Numbered from the stretch's first letter, positions 1 through 10,274 are shown. The stretch: DNA of 64,000 bases from Mumia flava (GCF_002797495.1 NZ_PGEZ01000001.1:682001-746000), one strand, 5' to 3'. The notes: generated by a model not told the origin, from the letters alone. Numbers and translations are program-made.

Positions 1-197
1 CGGACCATGCCGTCACCGATGTGCTGCGCGACCTCGAGCGTGAGAGGGCGGCCCTCCGCGTCCAGGGCGGTGTGCACCTGGAGCGCGTTGTAGATGTCGG
101 GCATCGCATCGGTGGGGAACTCGATGTCGATGACCGGACCGATCACCCGGGAGATGCGCCCCGTGGCGGTCTGAGTCTCGTCGATCGTGGCAGTCAT
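1..197 (-). CDS. atpD: ATP synthase F1 subunit beta (N-terminal part, cut by window edge)
   Basis: The first 65 codons of the catalytic beta subunit of F1 are present; the rest lies outside the window. The translation begins [20 protein letters not shown] and continues with GPVIDIEF, the conserved N-terminal beta-barrel sequence of AtpD. The ATG at 197 follows the gamma-subunit stop by 5 bp, which fits the universal atpG-atpD order. The Walker A motif and catalytic Glu are not visible because of the truncation, so identity rests on the N-terminus and operon position. Confidence 0.95.
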   Translation of the reverse strand, partial: MTATIDETQTATGRISRVIGPVIDIEFPTDAMPDIYNALQVHTALDAEGRPLTLEVAQHIGDGMV

Positions 198-202
198 GTC
201 TC

Positions 203-1135
203 TCACTCACTCCCGGCGGTCGCGTCGGCCAGGGCGTCCGCGCCACCGACGATCTCACTGATTTCCTGGGTAATACCGGCCTGGCGGGCCTGGTTGGCGA
301 TACGGGTGTACTTCTGGATGAGGTCTTCGGCGTTGTCCGTGGCGTTCTTCATCGCCTGCTGGCGCGCCGCCAGCTCGGATGCCGCCCCCTGGAGGAGGCA
401 GAAGTACAGCCGCTGGTTGACGTACTTCGGGAGAAGCGCGTCGAGCACGTCCTCCGCCGAGGGCTCGAACTCGTACAGCGGGTGCGAGTCCTCCGGGCTG
501 GTCGGGGTCTCCCCCTCGACGACCTCGAGCGGCAGGAGGCGGATGACGTCCGGCTCCTGGCTGATCATCGAGCGGAACCGGGTGAACACGACGTGGAGCT
601 CGTCGACCGCGCGCGCCGGGTCCCCGGTCTCGGGATCCTCGGGGTCGATCAGGAACGCACTCGTGAGCACGTTGCCGATCTCGCGGGCGTGGTCGTACTC
701 CGGCCGGTCCGAGAACCCCGTCCAGGTCTGGACGACCGGGCGCTGACGGAAGCGGTAGTACGCCTCCGCCTTGCGGCCCGACGCGTACAGGTCGACTTCC
801 TTGCCCTCGCCCTTGAGCTTCTCGACGAGCCGCTCGGCCTCCTTGAGGACGGCCGAGGAGTACGAGCCGGCGAGCCCACGGTCGCTGGAGATCACCAGGA
901 CCGCGGCGCGCTTCGGCTCCGGGTGCTCGGTGAGCAGCCGGTGCTCGACGTGGCCGTACGTCGCGAGGGCCGAGACCGCGCGCGTGAGCTCACGGGCGTA
1001 CGGCGTCGCCGCCGCGGCCCGCTGCTGCGCCTTGATGATGCGGGACGCAGCGATGAGCTCCATGGCGCGCGTGATCTTCTTCATCGACTGCGTCGACCTG
1101 ATCTTCGCGCGGTACTCGCGCAGTGAGGTGGCCAT
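203..1135 (-). CDS. atpG: ATP synthase F1 subunit gamma
   Basis: 310-aa central rotor shaft of F1. It couples rotation of the Fo c-ring to catalysis in the alpha3beta3 hexamer. The N-terminus [20 protein letters not shown] and the C-terminal segment ending [15 protein letters not shown] are the family hallmarks, both forming the long coiled coil inside the hexamer. Length is normal for actinobacteria, which carry an insertion relative to E. coli. It sits 6 bp after atpA and 5 bp before atpD, clearly in one operon. Identification is secure. Confidence 0.98.
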   Translation of the reverse strand: MATSLREYRAKIRSTQSMKKITRAMELIAASRIIKAQQRAAAATPYARELTRAVSALATYGHVEHRLLTEHPEPKRAAVLVISSDRGLAGSYSSAVLKEAERLVEKLKGEGKEVDLYASGRKAEAYYRFRQRPVVQTWTGFSDRPEYDHAREIGNVLTSAFLIDPEDPETGDPARAVDELHVVFTRFRSMISQEPDVIRLLPLEVVEGETPTSPEDSHPLYEFEPSAEDVLDALLPKYVNQRLYFCLLQGAASELAARQQAMKNATDNAEDLIQKYTRIANQARQAGITQEISEIVGGADALADATAGSE

Positions 1136-1141
1136 CGGGGC

Positions 1142-2779
1142 TCAGCCTCGCTTCTGCGCGACGATCTGCTCCTGATCGACGTCCTCGTCGCTCAGCGCCT
1201 CGTGCTCCTCGTGGCCGGCCTTGATCGAGCCGCCCTCGGACGTCTCGAACTGGTCGGCGAAGTCGTCGTAGGCCGACTCGAGCGACTCGGCGGTGTCGTC
1301 GCCGAACTTGCCGGACTCGCGGATGGAGCTCAGGACCTCGCTGCGGTCGCGGCGCAGGAAGTCCAGGAACTCGGTCTCGAAGCGCTGCACGTCCTCGACC
1401 GGGACGGGGTCGAGCTTGCCGCTCGTGCCCGCCCACAGGCTCACGACCTGCTCCTCGACCGGGAACGGCTCGTACTGGCCCTGCCGGAACAGCGCCATCA
1501 GCCGCTCACCGCGCGCCAGCTGCTGCTTCGACGCGGCGTCCAGGTCGGAGGCGAACATCGCGAAGGCCTCCATGGCGCGGTACTGCGCCAGCTCGACCTT
1601 GATCGAGCCGGTGACGGCCTTCATCGACTTCAGCATGGCCGCGCTGCCGACCCGCGACACCGAGATGCCGACGTCGACCGCGGGGCGCTGGTTGGAGTTG
1701 AAGAGGTCCGACTGGAGGAAGATCTGCCCGTCGGTGATGGAGATGACGTTCGTCGGGATGTAGGCCGACACGTCGTTGGCCTTCGTCTCGACGATCGGCA
1801 GACCGGTCATCGAGCCGGCACCCATCTCGTCCGACAGCTTCGCGCAGCGCTCCAGCAGCCGGCTGTGCAGGTAGAAGACGTCACCCGGGTACGCCTCGCG
1901 GCCCGGCGGGCGGCGCAGGAGCAGCGAGACCGCGCGGTACGCCTCGGCCTGCTTGGAGAGGTCGTCGAAGACGATCAGCACGTGCTTGCCGTCGTACATC
2001 CACTGCTGGCCGATGGCCGAGCCGGTGTACGGGGCGAGGTACTTGAAGCCGGCGGCCTCGGAGGCCGGCGCGGCGACGATCGTCGTGTACTCGAGCGCGC
2101 CGGCGTCCTCGAGGGCCGAGCGGATCGAGGCGATCGTCGAGCCCTTCTGGCCGATCGCGACGTAGATGCAGCGGACCTGCTGGTCCGGATCACCGGAGTC
2201 CCAGGCCTGCTTCTGGTTGATGATCGTGTCGATCGCGATCGCCGTCTTGCCGGTCTGGCGGTCGCCGATGATCAGCTGGCGCTGGCCGCGGCCGATCGGG
2301 GTCATCGAGTCGATCGCCTTGATGCCGGTCATCAGCGGCTCGTGCACGCTCTTGCGCTGCACGACGGTCGGCGCCTGGAGCTCGAGCGCGCGGCGCCCGG
2401 AGGTCTCGACGTCGCCCAGCCCGTCGATCGGGGTGCCGAGCGGGTCGACGACGCGGCCGAGGTAGCCGTCGCCGACGGGCACCGAGAGCACCTCGCCGGT
2501 GCGCTTGACCTTCTGGCCCTCCTCGATGCCGGCGAAGTCGCCGAGGACCACGACGCCGATCTCGCGCACGTCGAGGTTCAGCGCCAGACCGAGCGTGCCG
2601 TCCTCGAACTCGAGCAGCTCGTTGGCCATCGTCGACGGCAGGCCCTCGACACGGGCGATGCCGTCCATCGCCTCCGAGACGACGCCGATCTCCTCGGTCG
2701 TCGCCTGCGGCTTGTAGTCGCTGACGAACTGCTGGAGCGCGTCGCGAATCTCGTCCGGACGGATCGTGAGCTCCGCCAT
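1142..2779 (-). CDS. atpA: ATP synthase F1 subunit alpha
   Basis: 545-aa non-catalytic nucleotide-binding subunit of F1. The Walker A motif GDRQTGKT is at about residues 172-179, and the arginine-finger region SVSRVGS is followed by the family signature [13 protein letters not shown] take the ATG at 2779 ([11 protein letters not shown]), because that is where homology to AtpA begins; the open frame extends 45 codons further upstream but reads low-complexity sequence. The C-terminal tail is long and acidic ([15 protein letters not shown]), an actinobacterial trait. It lies 70 bp downstream of atpH. Confidence 0.98.
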   Translation of the reverse strand: MAELTIRPDEIRDALQQFVSDYKPQATTEEIGVVSEAMDGIARVEGLPSTMANELLEFEDGTLGLALNLDVREIGVVVLGDFAGIEEGQKVKRTGEVLSVPVGDGYLGRVVDPLGTPIDGLGDVETSGRRALELQAPTVVQRKSVHEPLMTGIKAIDSMTPIGRGQRQLIIGDRQTGKTAIAIDTIINQKQAWDSGDPDQQVRCIYVAIGQKGSTIASIRSALEDAGALEYTTIVAAPASEAAGFKYLAPYTGSAIGQQWMYDGKHVLIVFDDLSKQAEAYRAVSLLLRRPPGREAYPGDVFYLHSRLLERCAKLSDEMGAGSMTGLPIVETKANDVSAYIPTNVISITDGQIFLQSDLFNSNQRPAVDVGISVSRVGSAAMLKSMKAVTGSIKVELAQYRAMEAFAMFASDLDAASKQQLARGERLMALFRQGQYEPFPVEEQVVSLWAGTSGKLDPVPVEDVQRFETEFLDFLRRDRSEVLSSIRESGKFGDDTAESLESAYDDFADQFETSEGGSIKAGHEEHEALSDEDVDQEQIVAQKRG

Positions 2780-2849
2780 GTCAGTGCCTGCCTTCTTCTC
2801 GATCGTGCTGGGGGATGTCAAGGGTGGTGCTGGTGCTGTCGGGCATCGC

Positions 2850-3659
2850 TCAGCCGACCAGACCCCGCCGAGCCTCGGCGAGCTTGGTGGCGACCGTGGC
2901 GTCGATCCGCTCACCGGCGATGTCGACGGACAGGCCGCCGATCACCGCCGGGTCGACGTGGACGTCGACGTGTACGTCTCGACCGTACTTGCGCCCGAGG
3001 ACAGCAGCCAAACGCTCGCGCTCGGCCGTCTCGAGCGGGTAGGCCGAGGTCACGGTCGCGCTCAGGCGACCCTCACGCTCGACCGCCGCCGAACCGAAGT
3101 CCGAGAGGGTCTGCTCGAAGCCGCGGTGACGCCCGGCGGCCGCCTGCCGCGCGAGCGCCGCGGACGCGGCGTCGACCTTGCCGTCGACCAGCCGGCCGGC
3201 CAGGTCGGCCCTGGCGTCCACCGGGGCGGTCCGGTCGTTCAGGGCCTGCCGCAGCTCGACGTCGCCGGTGACGACCGTCGAGAACGAGAACAGCTCGTCC
3301 GCCACGGTCTCCAGGGCGCCGGCGCGCTCGGCCTGGCCGAGGACCGCCTGGACCCCGGCCTGCTCCAGTGCGTCAGCCACGTCGCGTGCGGAGCTCCAGC
3401 GCGCGGACGCCGCGACGACCACGATCCGGAGCGCGCCCTCGCCGACGTGCGGGCCGAACAGCGATCGGGCGAGGCCCGCCTTCGCGTCCTGCTCGGTCGC
3501 GGGGTCGGAGAGCACCCGTCGGAGCACCGGGTTCGCGTCGAGCGCCGCGACGACCGCGAAGACCTCCTGGCCCACCGCGACCCCGTCCGCACCGTCGGCG
3601 GTCGCGCCGCCGACGGACTCCAGGACGGACTCGAGGGAGGCCGCCGAGACGCCGCGCAT
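2850..3659 (-). CDS. atpH: ATP synthase F1 subunit delta
   Basis: 269-aa stator (OSCP) subunit joining the peripheral stalk to the top of F1. It is longer than the roughly 177-aa enterobacterial delta but matches the usual size in Streptomyces-type actinobacteria. It is a separate gene and not fused to a second b-subunit as in mycobacteria. The C-terminal OSCP motif region includes [20 protein letters not shown] and the terminal [18 protein letters not shown]. The start overlaps the atpF stop by one base (TGATG), implying translational coupling. Confidence 0.96.
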   Translation of the reverse strand: MRGVSAASLESVLESVGGATADGADGVAVGQEVFAVVAALDANPVLRRVLSDPATEQDAKAGLARSLFGPHVGEGALRIVVVAASARWSSARDVADALEQAGVQAVLGQAERAGALETVADELFSFSTVVTGDVELRQALNDRTAPVDARADLAGRLVDGKVDAASAALARQAAAGRHRGFEQTLSDFGSAAVEREGRLSATVTSAYPLETAERERLAAVLGRKYGRDVHVDVHVDPAVIGGLSVDIAGERIDATVATKLAEARRGLVG

Positions 3660-4201
3660 CAGTTCGCCGATCCGTTCGACGAGCCCTCGAGATCGACCAT
3701 GAAGCGCTCGACCGTACGGCGCTGGCGCGCCTCGTCCTCGAGCGACTCACCGACGATGCTGGAGGCGAGCTGGGTCGAGATCTCGCCGACCTCGCGCCGC
3801 AGCTGCTGGATCGCCTGCACGCGCTCGGCCTCGATCTGGCTGTGCGCGGATGCCGTGATCCGGTCGGCCTCGGCCTGGGCCTGCGACCGCATCTCGGCGA
3901 CGATCTCGGCACCCTGCTCGCGCGCCTCCTCGCGGATGCGCGCAGCCTCGTGCCGGGCCTCGGCGAGCTGGGCGGTGTACTTCTCCAGCGCCTCCTTGGC
4001 CTCGTCCTGGGCCCGCTCGGCCTCCTTCATGCCGCCTTCGATCGCGGCGGTGCGTTCGGCGTACGCCTTCTCGAAGCTCGGGACGACGAACTTCGCGATG
4101 AGCGCGACCAGGATCAGGAAGAAGACGATGCCGAGGATGATCTCGGGGACGTGCGGGATGAGCGGGTTGAGCTCTTCGGCCGCCAGGATGCTGCTACTCA
4201 T
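3659..4201 (-). CDS. atpF: ATP synthase Fo subunit b
   Basis: 180-aa peripheral-stalk subunit. One hydrophobic helix near residues 18-38 (EIILGIVFFLILVALIAKFV) anchors it in the membrane, followed by a long charged, Ala/Glu/Arg-rich coiled coil that binds delta. It lies between atpE and atpH and overlaps atpH by one base. Only one b-type gene is seen, so the stalk is probably a homodimer. The short pre-helix N-terminus (MSSSILAAEELNPLIPH) suits an Nout topology. Confidence 0.97.
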   Translation of the reverse strand: MSSSILAAEELNPLIPHVPEIILGIVFFLILVALIAKFVVPSFEKAYAERTAAIEGGMKEAERAQDEAKEALEKYTAQLAEARHEAARIREEAREQGAEIVAEMRSQAQAEADRITASAHSQIEAERVQAIQQLRREVGEISTQLASSIVGESLEDEARQRRTVERFMVDLEGSSNGSAN

Positions 4202-4250
4202 GAGCTGACCTCGTCAGTGGGTTGGCTGGTGCGATCTCGTCACGCGGTCG

Positions 4251-4454
4251 TCAGAGGACGAACGCGAGCGCGATGCCGATGATCGCCAGCGCCTCGGCGA
4301 GCGCGAACCCGAGGATCGCGATCGTCTGGAGGCGCGACTGCGCCTCGGGCTGGCGGGCGACACCGTTGATGTACGCGGCGAAGATCAGGCCGATGCCCAC
4401 ACCGGGGCCGATGGCGGCGAGACCGTAACCGACCATGTTGAGGGAGCCTTCCAC
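4251..4454 (-). CDS. atpE: ATP synthase Fo subunit c
   Basis: 67-aa proteolipid forming the rotating c-ring. Two hydrophobic helices flank a polar loop ARQPEAQ (residues 33-39). The proton-carrying carboxylate is Glu54 in ALAEALAI. The glycine-rich first helix ([14 protein letters not shown]) is typical. It is slightly shorter at the N-terminus than many actinobacterial homologues. A purine-rich Shine-Dalgarno-like stretch precedes the ATG, as expected for the most abundant subunit. It is 49 bp upstream of atpF. Confidence 0.98.
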   Translation of the reverse strand: MEGSLNMVGYGLAAIGPGVGIGLIFAAYINGVARQPEAQSRLQTIAILGFALAEALAIIGIALAFVL

Positions 4455-4551
4455 GGCTGTTCCTTTCGTCGTGACGCGAGGTGCGTCGCTGGGGTGATTC
4501 GTGCGCGGTATGAAGTTGTCGGTCGGGGGGACGGCGCAGGCGCCGTCGTGC

Positions 4552-5334
4552 TCAGTGCTCGTCGGCGAGCGCGCCGCCGACGTACTGAGCGGTGAGCAGG
4601 GTGAAGACGTAGGCCTGGAGGAACATCACCAGGACCTCGAGGAAGCCGACGGCGATCGCGAGGACCCACGCGATCACGCCGACCGGGATGTAGGCGGCGT
4701 TGCCGGAGTCGAAGACGAGGTAGGTGCCGCCCAGGGTGAAGAGGAGGAGCAGCAGGTGGCCCGCGAACATGTTGGCGAAGAGTCGCAGCGCGAGCGTGAC
4801 CGGCCGGACGAGGATGTTCGAGATGAACTCCAGCGGCACGATCAGCAGGAGCACCGGGCCCTTGACGCCGCCGGGGACGGACTGGAGCTTCAGGTAGCCG
4901 CCGAACCCGTGCTTCGCGATCCCGACCCCGTTGTAGAGGAGCCAGGTGAGCAGCGCCAGTCCGTAGGCGTACCCGACGTGGGAGAAGGTCGGGAACTGCA
5001 GGAGCGGGACGAGACCCCAGTAGTTGTTCACGACGATCAGGAAGAACAGAGCCGTGAGGTAGGGGACGAACCGCATGTAGTCGGCGGACCCGATCGAGTC
5101 GCGGGCGATGCCGTTGCGCACGAAGTTGTACGCGAGCTCGCCGGCGAACTGGAGCCTGCCGGGAACGACGGCGGCGCGGCGCGACGCGGCGTAGAAGAAC
5201 ACGAAGACCACGAGGGCCGCCAGCACGTAGAGCACCATCGGCTTGGTGATCCCCGCGACGATCGCGGGAAGGTCGAAGTCGGCGGGACCCGGCGAGTGGA
5301 ACTCGGCGAGGTCGGTCCGTCCGGCGATGGTCAC
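4552..5334 (-). CDS. atpB: ATP synthase Fo subunit a
   Basis: 260-aa integral membrane subunit with the two proton half-channels facing the c-ring. The essential arginine lies in [16 protein letters not shown], and the last helices ([20 protein letters not shown]) contain the conserved glutamine/tyrosine positions. Translation probably starts with GTG at 5334 ([13 protein letters not shown]). It follows two small AtpI/AtpZ-like genes, the order seen across Actinobacteria. Confidence 0.97.
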   Translation of the reverse strand: MTIAGRTDLAEFHSPGPADFDLPAIVAGITKPMVLYVLAALVVFVFFYAASRRAAVVPGRLQFAGELAYNFVRNGIARDSIGSADYMRFVPYLTALFFLIVVNNYWGLVPLLQFPTFSHVGYAYGLALLTWLLYNGVGIAKHGFGGYLKLQSVPGGVKGPVLLLIVPLEFISNILVRPVTLALRLFANMFAGHLLLLLFTLGGTYLVFDSGNAAYIPVGVIAWVLAIAVGFLEVLVMFLQAYVFTLLTAQYVGGALADEH

Positions 5335-5419
5335 TCGTTCACCTCATCAAGGGCTGCGTCGCGCACGGGGTGCGCGGGCGTCATGGATACGTCGAACAGC
5401 TCGGGGCGGGGTGGTGCAA

Positions 5420-5620
5420 TCAGGACGGGTGTCGCGTCGTGGCGACCACGGTGTAGATCCCCAAGGCAGCGCCGACGATCACGCCGATCGCCACCATGAA
5501 GGAGGTCTCCCACCAGCGATCGAGGAGGTACCCGATCGCGCCGTACACCAAGACGCCCCCACTGATCCGGCCGACGGCGACCCAGGGGTCCGTCGAGGGT
5601 GTTGGTGGGTTCGTGCTCAT
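5420..5620 (-). CDS. AtpZ/AtpI-family small membrane protein
   Basis: 66-aa protein with two predicted membrane helices: GRISGGVLVYGAIGYLLDRW and FMVAIGVIVGAALGIYTVVA. The G-Y-L-L-D-x-W pattern between the helices is characteristic of AtpZ/AtpI-type proteins encoded at the head of atp operons. In other bacteria these assist c-ring assembly or carry Mg/Ca, so an assembly role is inferred from family and position. It sits 85 bp upstream of atpB. The family assignment is good; the exact function is not established by the sequence. Confidence 0.8.
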   Translation of the reverse strand: MSTNPPTPSTDPWVAVGRISGGVLVYGAIGYLLDRWWETSFMVAIGVIVGAALGIYTVVATTRHPS

Positions 5621-5647
5621 TGCCCACCGAACGGTAGCACGGCAGCA

Positions 5648-6079
5648 TCACCGCTCCTCCCCCAGGTCGTAGAGGGGAGTACGGCTGCGCGTGGCCGCAA
5701 CGATCTCGATCACGGTCACCGCGAGCGTACAGGCGATGACGGTCAGCCCGAGCGCCGCCGCGTCGATCTGGTCGCCGAGGACACCGCTGCGCGCGAGCAC
5801 CACGGCGCCGAGCAGCAGCAGGAGGATCTTGGTGCCGTACAGCAGGAGCGCGACGAGCAGCGCGTTGCCGCTGGCCTGCTCGGTCAGCGGCGGCAGGACG
5901 GTCGCCGTGACCCCGAAGAACACGAGCACGACGCCGGCTCCCACGAGGGCTCCGAGCGCCCCGGACAGGCCCGCCGCGACCGCGGCGACCACGACGCACA
6001 CGACGGCGACCGCCACAGCGCTCCCCACGAGCACGCGCCTGGGTCGCGCGGCTCGGGATCGTGAGCTCTCGGTCGTCAT
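5648..6079 (-). CDS. ATP synthase protein I-like membrane protein
   Basis: 143-aa protein with four hydrophobic stretches, after an N-terminal charged segment (MTTESSRSRAARPRR). I choose the ATG at 6079, because the open frame upstream to 6127 reads non-conserved sequence. Topology and location immediately before the AtpZ-like gene and atpB match the actinobacterial 'ATP synthase I' protein. It ends 27 bp before the 66-aa gene. No catalytic motif is visible, and an accessory role in ATP synthase assembly is inferred from position only. Confidence 0.75.
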   Translation of the reverse strand: MTTESSRSRAARPRRVLVGSAVAVAVVCVVVAAVAAGLSGALGALVGAGVVLVFFGVTATVLPPLTEQASGNALLVALLLYGTKILLLLLGAVVLARSGVLGDQIDAAALGLTVIACTLAVTVIEIVAATRSRTPLYDLGEER

Positions 6080-6215
6080 GGGGCGGCCGTCCAAAGGTGC
6101 TGGGTCAGTGCTTGTGAAAAGTAGCACAAGGTGTTCCCTCGACCCTACCCCGGGTCCATCCGACCAGGTCAGCCCGGGTCCGTCCCGCCGTCGGCGCGAC
6201 CCCGGCCGACGCCGC

Positions 6216-7340
6216 TCAGCGCTGGGTCTCGGGTGCGCCGAGGCGTGGCAGCCAGAACACCACGAAGGCGGTCACGACCGCCATCACCGTCACACCGAGG
6301 ATCGCCCGCCAGCCGCCGATCAGGCCGACCACGACCGTCCCGAAGGCGACGAGCCCGGCGATCATGTACATCACGAGGACCGCACGGCGGTGCGAGTGGC
6401 CGATCTCGAGCAGCCGGTGGTGCAGGTGCATCTTGTCCGGCGCGAAGGGCGAGCGGCCCGCCCGGGTCCGGCGTACGACCGCCATCAGCAGGTCGACGAA
6501 CGGGACCAGGAGCACGGCGAAGGGCAGCAGCAGCGGCAGCACGGCCGGCAGCAGCGACGCGTCGGCCCCGCCGAGGCCCCGGATCGACTCCGTCGCGGCG
6601 AACCGGCCGGACAGCGAGATCGCCGAGCTCGCCAGGACGAAGCCGATCAGCATCGCGCCGGCGTCCCCGATGAACATCCGCGCCGGGTTGAAGTTGTGCG
6701 GCAGGATCCCCGCGCACACGCCGGCGAGCGCGGCGCACAGCATCGCCGACGCGATCGCGTTGGTCTGCCGGTTCTCGGAGACGAGCACGAACGCGTAGAC
6801 GAAGAACGCGACCGCGCCGATGCCGACCACCCCGGCTGCCAGCCCGTCCAGCCCGTCGACGAAGTTGACGGCGTTCACGCAGATCACGATCACCAGCACC
6901 GAGAACAGGATCGCCTGCACCGGGTCGATGCTCACCGTGTTGCCGGGGAACGGGAGGTAGACCAGCTGGACGCCCATCGAGACCGTGATCACCGCGGCGA
7001 AGACCTGGCCCGCGAACTTCGTCAGCGCGTCCAGCTCGTACATGTCGTCGATCACGCCGACGATCGTGATAACCGTCGCCCCCACCATGACGGCGCCGGC
7101 GTCGGCCAGCACCGCGTCCTCGGACTCCGACAGGAACGGCATCCGCGAGGCCACGAGGTAGGCCGCGAGCAGGCCGAGCATCATCGCCACGCCACCGAAG
7201 TACGGGATCGGGACGGCGTGCACGTCACGGTCCCGTACCGGTGCGCACGCACCGACGCGGATCGCCGACTCGCGGGCGATCACCGCGAGCAGGTACGTGA
7301 CCGCGACCGCGACGCAGAAGACGACGAGGTACTCGCGCAC
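6216..7340 (-). CDS. Undecaprenyl-phosphate N-acetylhexosamine-1-phosphate transferase (WecA/TagO-like)
   Basis: 374-aa polytopic membrane enzyme of the MraY/WecA superfamily. It transfers a sugar-1-phosphate from a UDP-sugar to undecaprenyl (or decaprenyl) phosphate, starting wall-linked polymer or arabinogalactan-type linker synthesis. Family motifs are visible in order: DDMYELDA, NFVDGLDGLAAG, FNPARMFIGDAGA and the cytoplasmic HLHHRL. I start at GTG 7340 (VREYLVVFCVAV), 2 bp after the Sua5 stop; the longer frame reads an implausible Arg-rich peptide. Position between sua5 and atp is the conserved actinobacterial location of rfe/wecA. The sugar is not determined by sequence. Confidence 0.92.
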   Translation of the reverse strand: MREYLVVFCVAVAVTYLLAVIARESAIRVGACAPVRDRDVHAVPIPYFGGVAMMLGLLAAYLVASRMPFLSESEDAVLADAGAVMVGATVITIVGVIDDMYELDALTKFAGQVFAAVITVSMGVQLVYLPFPGNTVSIDPVQAILFSVLVIVICVNAVNFVDGLDGLAAGVVGIGAVAFFVYAFVLVSENRQTNAIASAMLCAALAGVCAGILPHNFNPARMFIGDAGAMLIGFVLASSAISLSGRFAATESIRGLGGADASLLPAVLPLLLPFAVLLVPFVDLLMAVVRRTRAGRSPFAPDKMHLHHRLLEIGHSHRRAVLVMYMIAGLVAFGTVVVGLIGGWRAILGVTVMAVVTAFVVFWLPRLGAPETQR

Positions 7341-7342
7341 GG

Positions 7343-7993
7343 CTAGGCGACCTCGATCCCGAGCTCCGCGATCCGGTCGAGTCCGACCGCGCCGATCCGG
7401 ACCACGCGCGGGCGCTCGCCGGTGCAGTCGACGATCGTGGACGGCACCCCACCCTCCGAGGGCCCGCCGTCGAGGTAGACCGCGACGGAGTCCCCGAGCT
7501 GCTCGGTGGCCTCGTCCACGGTCGTCGCGGCGTCCCGGCCGGTCTTGTTCGCGCTCGAGACCGCGAGCGGCCCCGTGCGCTCGAGCAGGGCGAGGGCGTT
7601 CGGGTCCGCCGGCATCCGCACCGCGACCGTGCCCCGGGTCTCCCCCAGGTCCCACGACAGCGACTCCTGCTGGTGGCAGATCACGGTCAACGGCCCCGGC
7701 CAGAGCGCCTCGGTCAGCGTCACCACCTCGTCGGGGACCTGCGACGCCAGCGCGTACAGGGCCGGCGTCGCCGCGATCAGCACGGGCGGCGGCATCGAGC
7801 GGCCGCGGCCCTTCGCGGCCAGCAGCGCAGCCACGGCGTCCGGCTTGAACGCATCGGCGGCGATGCCGTAGACCGTGTCGGTCGGCATCACCACCAGGTC
7901 GCCGCTGCTCAGCGCGATCGCTGCGGCGTCAAGGCCGAGGGCGCGCTCGTCGTCGTCGTCGAGGCAGGAGAACCGTTCGCTCACAGACGCCAT
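7343..7993 (-). CDS. L-threonylcarbamoyladenylate synthase (Sua5/YwlC/YrdC family)
   Basis: 216-aa enzyme making threonylcarbamoyl-AMP from threonine, bicarbonate and ATP for the t6A37 modification of ANN-decoding tRNAs. The YrdC fold signature begins SSGDLVVMPTDTVYGIAADA and continues with the KGRGRSMPPPVLIA loop and the later LAVSSANKTGRDAATT segment. The ATG at 7993 begins the homologous region. It has the YrdC domain without the extra C-terminal Sua5 domain. It sits between prmC and wecA, in line with actinobacterial translation-factor clusters. Confidence 0.93.
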   Translation of the reverse strand: MASVSERFSCLDDDDERALGLDAAAIALSSGDLVVMPTDTVYGIAADAFKPDAVAALLAAKGRGRSMPPPVLIAATPALYALASQVPDEVVTLTEALWPGPLTVICHQQESLSWDLGETRGTVAVRMPADPNALALLERTGPLAVSSANKTGRDAATTVDEATEQLGDSVAVYLDGGPSEGGVPSTIVDCTGERPRVVRIGAVGLDRIAELGIEVA

Positions 7994-8006
7994 CGTGCCA
8001 GCAACG

Positions 8007-8858
8007 TCACCGGGCGCGGCGCCGGGCGACCACGAATCGCGGACGACCCGCCAGATCGGGCCGGTCGTCGACCCGGTCGAAGGCCTCGGAGGCGACGAAG
8101 ACCGCCGGCGCCGACTCGGCCTGGACCTCGGCGTGCTCGGCGGCGACCCACCCGCCGGCGCGCAGCAGCCGCGCCGCCGTCGCGGCGACCGCGCGCATCG
8201 CGTCCAGCCCGTCCTCACCGGAGAACAGCGCTGCCTCGGGGTCGTGGTCGCGGACCTCGGGCGTCACCGACTCCCAGGCGACGAGCGGGATGTACGGGGG
8301 GTTGCTCAGCACCAGGTCCACCGTGCCGTCGAGGTCGGCGAACGCGTCCGCCAGATCACCGCGGCGCAGGTCGACGCCGAGCCCGTCGAGGTTGCGCCGG
8401 GCCCAGCCGTACGCATCCTCGCTCAGCTCGACCGCGTGCACCCGCGCGCCGGGGTGCTCCGCTGCCACCGCTCCCGCGATCGCACCGGAGCCGGTACCGA
8501 GGTCCACGACGACGGGCGCGGCGACGTCGACGTCGTGGAGCCTCTCGAGAGCCCAGTCGACCAGGCTCTCGGTCTCCGGCCGAGGCACGAACACGCCCGG
8601 CCCGACCTCGAGCTCACGGTGCCGGAACGGAGCGGTCCCGGTCAGGTGCTGCAACGGCTCGCGTCGCTCCCGACGCGCGAGCAGCACCTCGTACGCGTGC
8701 GCCGACGCCTCGTCGAGGTCGTCGGCGACCAGCAGCGCACCACGCGGCACGCCGAGGACGTGGGCGAGCAGGAGCTCCGCGTCGGTGCGGGGCGAGTCGA
8801 CTCCCGCCGCGGACAGCCGCACGGCGGCCTCCGCCAGGGCCGTACGGACCGGCGTCAC
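8007..8858 (-). CDS. prmC: Peptide chain release factor N5-glutamine methyltransferase
   Basis: 283-aa SAM-dependent methyltransferase that methylates the GGQ glutamine of release factors. The SAM-binding motif [16 protein letters not shown] and the catalytic NPPY tetrapeptide (LSNPPYIPL) are both present, with the N-terminal helical domain that recognises the release factor (including PLQHLTG). Its ATG overlaps the prfA stop by 4 bp (ATGA), so it is translationally coupled to its own substrate gene. Assignment is secure. Confidence 0.97.
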   Translation of the reverse strand: MTPVRTALAEAAVRLSAAGVDSPRTDAELLLAHVLGVPRGALLVADDLDEASAHAYEVLLARRERREPLQHLTGTAPFRHRELEVGPGVFVPRPETESLVDWALERLHDVDVAAPVVVDLGTGSGAIAGAVAAEHPGARVHAVELSEDAYGWARRNLDGLGVDLRRGDLADAFADLDGTVDLVLSNPPYIPLVAWESVTPEVRDHDPEAALFSGEDGLDAMRAVAATAARLLRAGGWVAAEHAEVQAESAPAVFVASEAFDRVDDRPDLAGRPRFVVARRRAR

Positions 8859-9943
8859 CGACCGCCGTCCTCGATCGCCGCCAGCCGGGACGCGAGATCG
8901 GCCTCCACACAGGCGCCGATCACGTCGTCCAGCGAGCCGTCCATCACCTGGTCGAGGTTGTACGCCTTGAATCCGACCCGGTGGTCGGAGATCCGGTTCT
9001 CGGGGAAGTTGTAGGTGCGGATCCGCTCGGACCGGTCGACGGTGCGGACCTGCGAGCGGCGTGCGTCCGACGCCTCGGCGTCGGCCGCCTCCTGCGCGGC
9101 CTGGAGCAGGCGCGAGCGCAGGATCCGCATCGCCTGCTCCTTGTTCTGGAGCTGGCTCTTCTCGTTCTGGCAGGAGACGACGATGCCGGTCGGCAGGTGG
9201 GTGATCCGGACCGCCGAGTCCGTCGTGTTCACGCTCTGGCCGCCCGGGCCGGACGAGCGGTAGACGTCGATCCGCAGATCGTTGTCGTGCACCTCGACGT
9301 CGACCGTCTCCGCCTCGGGGAGCACGAGCACGCCGGCCGCGGACGTGTGCACGCGCCCCTGCGACTCCGTGACGGGGACCCGTTGCACACGGTGGACCCC
9401 GCCCTCGAAGCGCAGCTTCGCGTACGGCGCCTGGCCGGGCTCGGGCGTCCCCTTGGCCTTCACACCGACGGTCACCGACTTGTAGCCGCCGAGGTCGGAC
9501 TCGTTGGCGTCGATGATCTCGGTCTTCCAGCCCTGGGTCTCCGCCCAGCGGAGGTACATCCGCAGCAGGTCCCCGGCGAACAGCGCGGACTCCTCGCCAC
9601 CCTCGCCGGCCTTGATCTCCAGGATCGCGTCCTTCGAGTCCGCCTCGTCGCGCGGCACCAGCTGGCGTTCGAGCCGCTCGGCCAGCTCGTCGATGCGGAC
9701 CGCGAGCGCCTCGCTCTCGGCCGCGAACGCGGGATCCTCGTCGGCGAGCTCACGAGCCGCCTCGAGGTCGTCGCCGGCGGTGCGCCACTCGTCGTACGTC
9801 CGCACGATCGCGGTCAGCTCCGCGTAGCGGCGCCCGAGCCGGCGCGCCAGCGCCTGGTCGGCGTGCACGGCGGGGTCGGCCATCCGCTGCTCGAGCTCGG
9901 CGTGCTCGGCGACCAGCGACTGCACGGCGTCGAACCTGCTCAC
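8855..9943 (-). CDS. prfA: Peptide chain release factor 1
   Basis: 362-aa class I release factor recognising UAA and UAG. The tripeptide anticodon region is PVT within [14 protein letters not shown], and the GGQ loop is [17 protein letters not shown]; the glutamine is the target of the neighbouring PrmC. I use the GTG at 9943 ([14 protein letters not shown]) because a strong GAGGAAGGGAG lies just upstream; the frame continues to 10162 without a better start. It is the first gene of the coupled prfA-prmC pair, 124 bp downstream of rpmE. Confidence 0.97.
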   Translation of the reverse strand: MSRFDAVQSLVAEHAELEQRMADPAVHADQALARRLGRRYAELTAIVRTYDEWRTAGDDLEAARELADEDPAFAAESEALAVRIDELAERLERQLVPRDEADSKDAILEIKAGEGGEESALFAGDLLRMYLRWAETQGWKTEIIDANESDLGGYKSVTVGVKAKGTPEPGQAPYAKLRFEGGVHRVQRVPVTESQGRVHTSAAGVLVLPEAETVDVEVHDNDLRIDVYRSSGPGGQSVNTTDSAVRITHLPTGIVVSCQNEKSQLQNKEQAMRILRSRLLQAAQEAADAEASDARRSQVRTVDRSERIRTYNFPENRISDHRVGFKAYNLDQVMDGSLDDVIGACVEADLASRLAAIEDGGR

Positions 9944-10025
9944 GATGCGCTCCCTTCCTCCGCCGCCGTCGAGCTCGGGTGATCTCGACCGGCTCGGCCG
10001 ACGATCCCCGACCAGACACGACAAC

Positions 10026-10058
10026 GGCGCCGGCTCACGCGTGTGCGTGGCCGGCGCC
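10026..10058 (-). terminator. Hairpin downstream of rpmE
   Basis: A perfect 9-bp inverted repeat GGCGCCGGC/GCCGGCGCC encloses a second perfect 5-bp stem (CACGC/GCGTG) with a GTGT loop. It begins 10 bp after the rpmE stop codon on the minus strand. The outer ACGAC/GTCGT bases can extend it. There is no long U tract, as is common in high-GC actinobacteria, so it may be a terminator, an RNA-stabilising 3' end, or partial attenuation before prfA. Confidence 0.7.
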
Positions 10059-10067
10059 GCAGGGTCG

Positions 10068-10274
10068 TTACTTCTTGCCGTAGCGCTTCTCGAAGCGCGC
10101 CACCCGGCCGCCGGTGTCCAGGATGCGCTGCTTGCCCGTGTAGAACGGGTGGCAGGCCGCACAGGTCTCGACGCGGATCACGCCGTCCGTGGCGGTGCTG
10201 CGGGTGGTGAACGTGTTGCCGCAGGTGCAGGAGACCTCGGTCGACACGTACGTGGGGTGGATGTCCTTCTTCAT
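10068..10274 (-). CDS. rpmE: 50S ribosomal protein L31 (bL31), zinc-binding form
   Basis: 68-aa large-subunit protein at the central protuberance. This is the C+ form: cysteines at positions 16, 18, 38 and 41 (SCTCG ... TCAAC) supply a zinc site. The N-terminus MKKDIHPTY and the C-terminal [20 protein letters not shown] are family signatures. I choose the ATG at 10274 over the 22-codon upstream extension because homology starts there. A precise SigR promoter lies about 90 bp upstream, so it should be induced by thiol stress, as known for rpmE in Streptomyces. Confidence 0.97.
   Translation of the reverse strand: MKKDIHPTYVSTEVSCTCGNTFTTRSTATDGVIRVETCAACHPFYTGKQRILDTGGRVARFEKRYGKK

Noticed and set aside
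1202-3271. 689-codon plus-strand frame across atpA/atpH
   Set aside because: It runs antisense through two securely identified ATP synthase genes and reads Arg/Leu/Asp-rich sequence without motifs.
6216-7655. 479-aa version of the WecA/TagO gene
   Set aside because: The first 105 residues overlap the Sua5 gene and are Arg/Gly-rich without homology. GTG 7340 begins the membrane protein.
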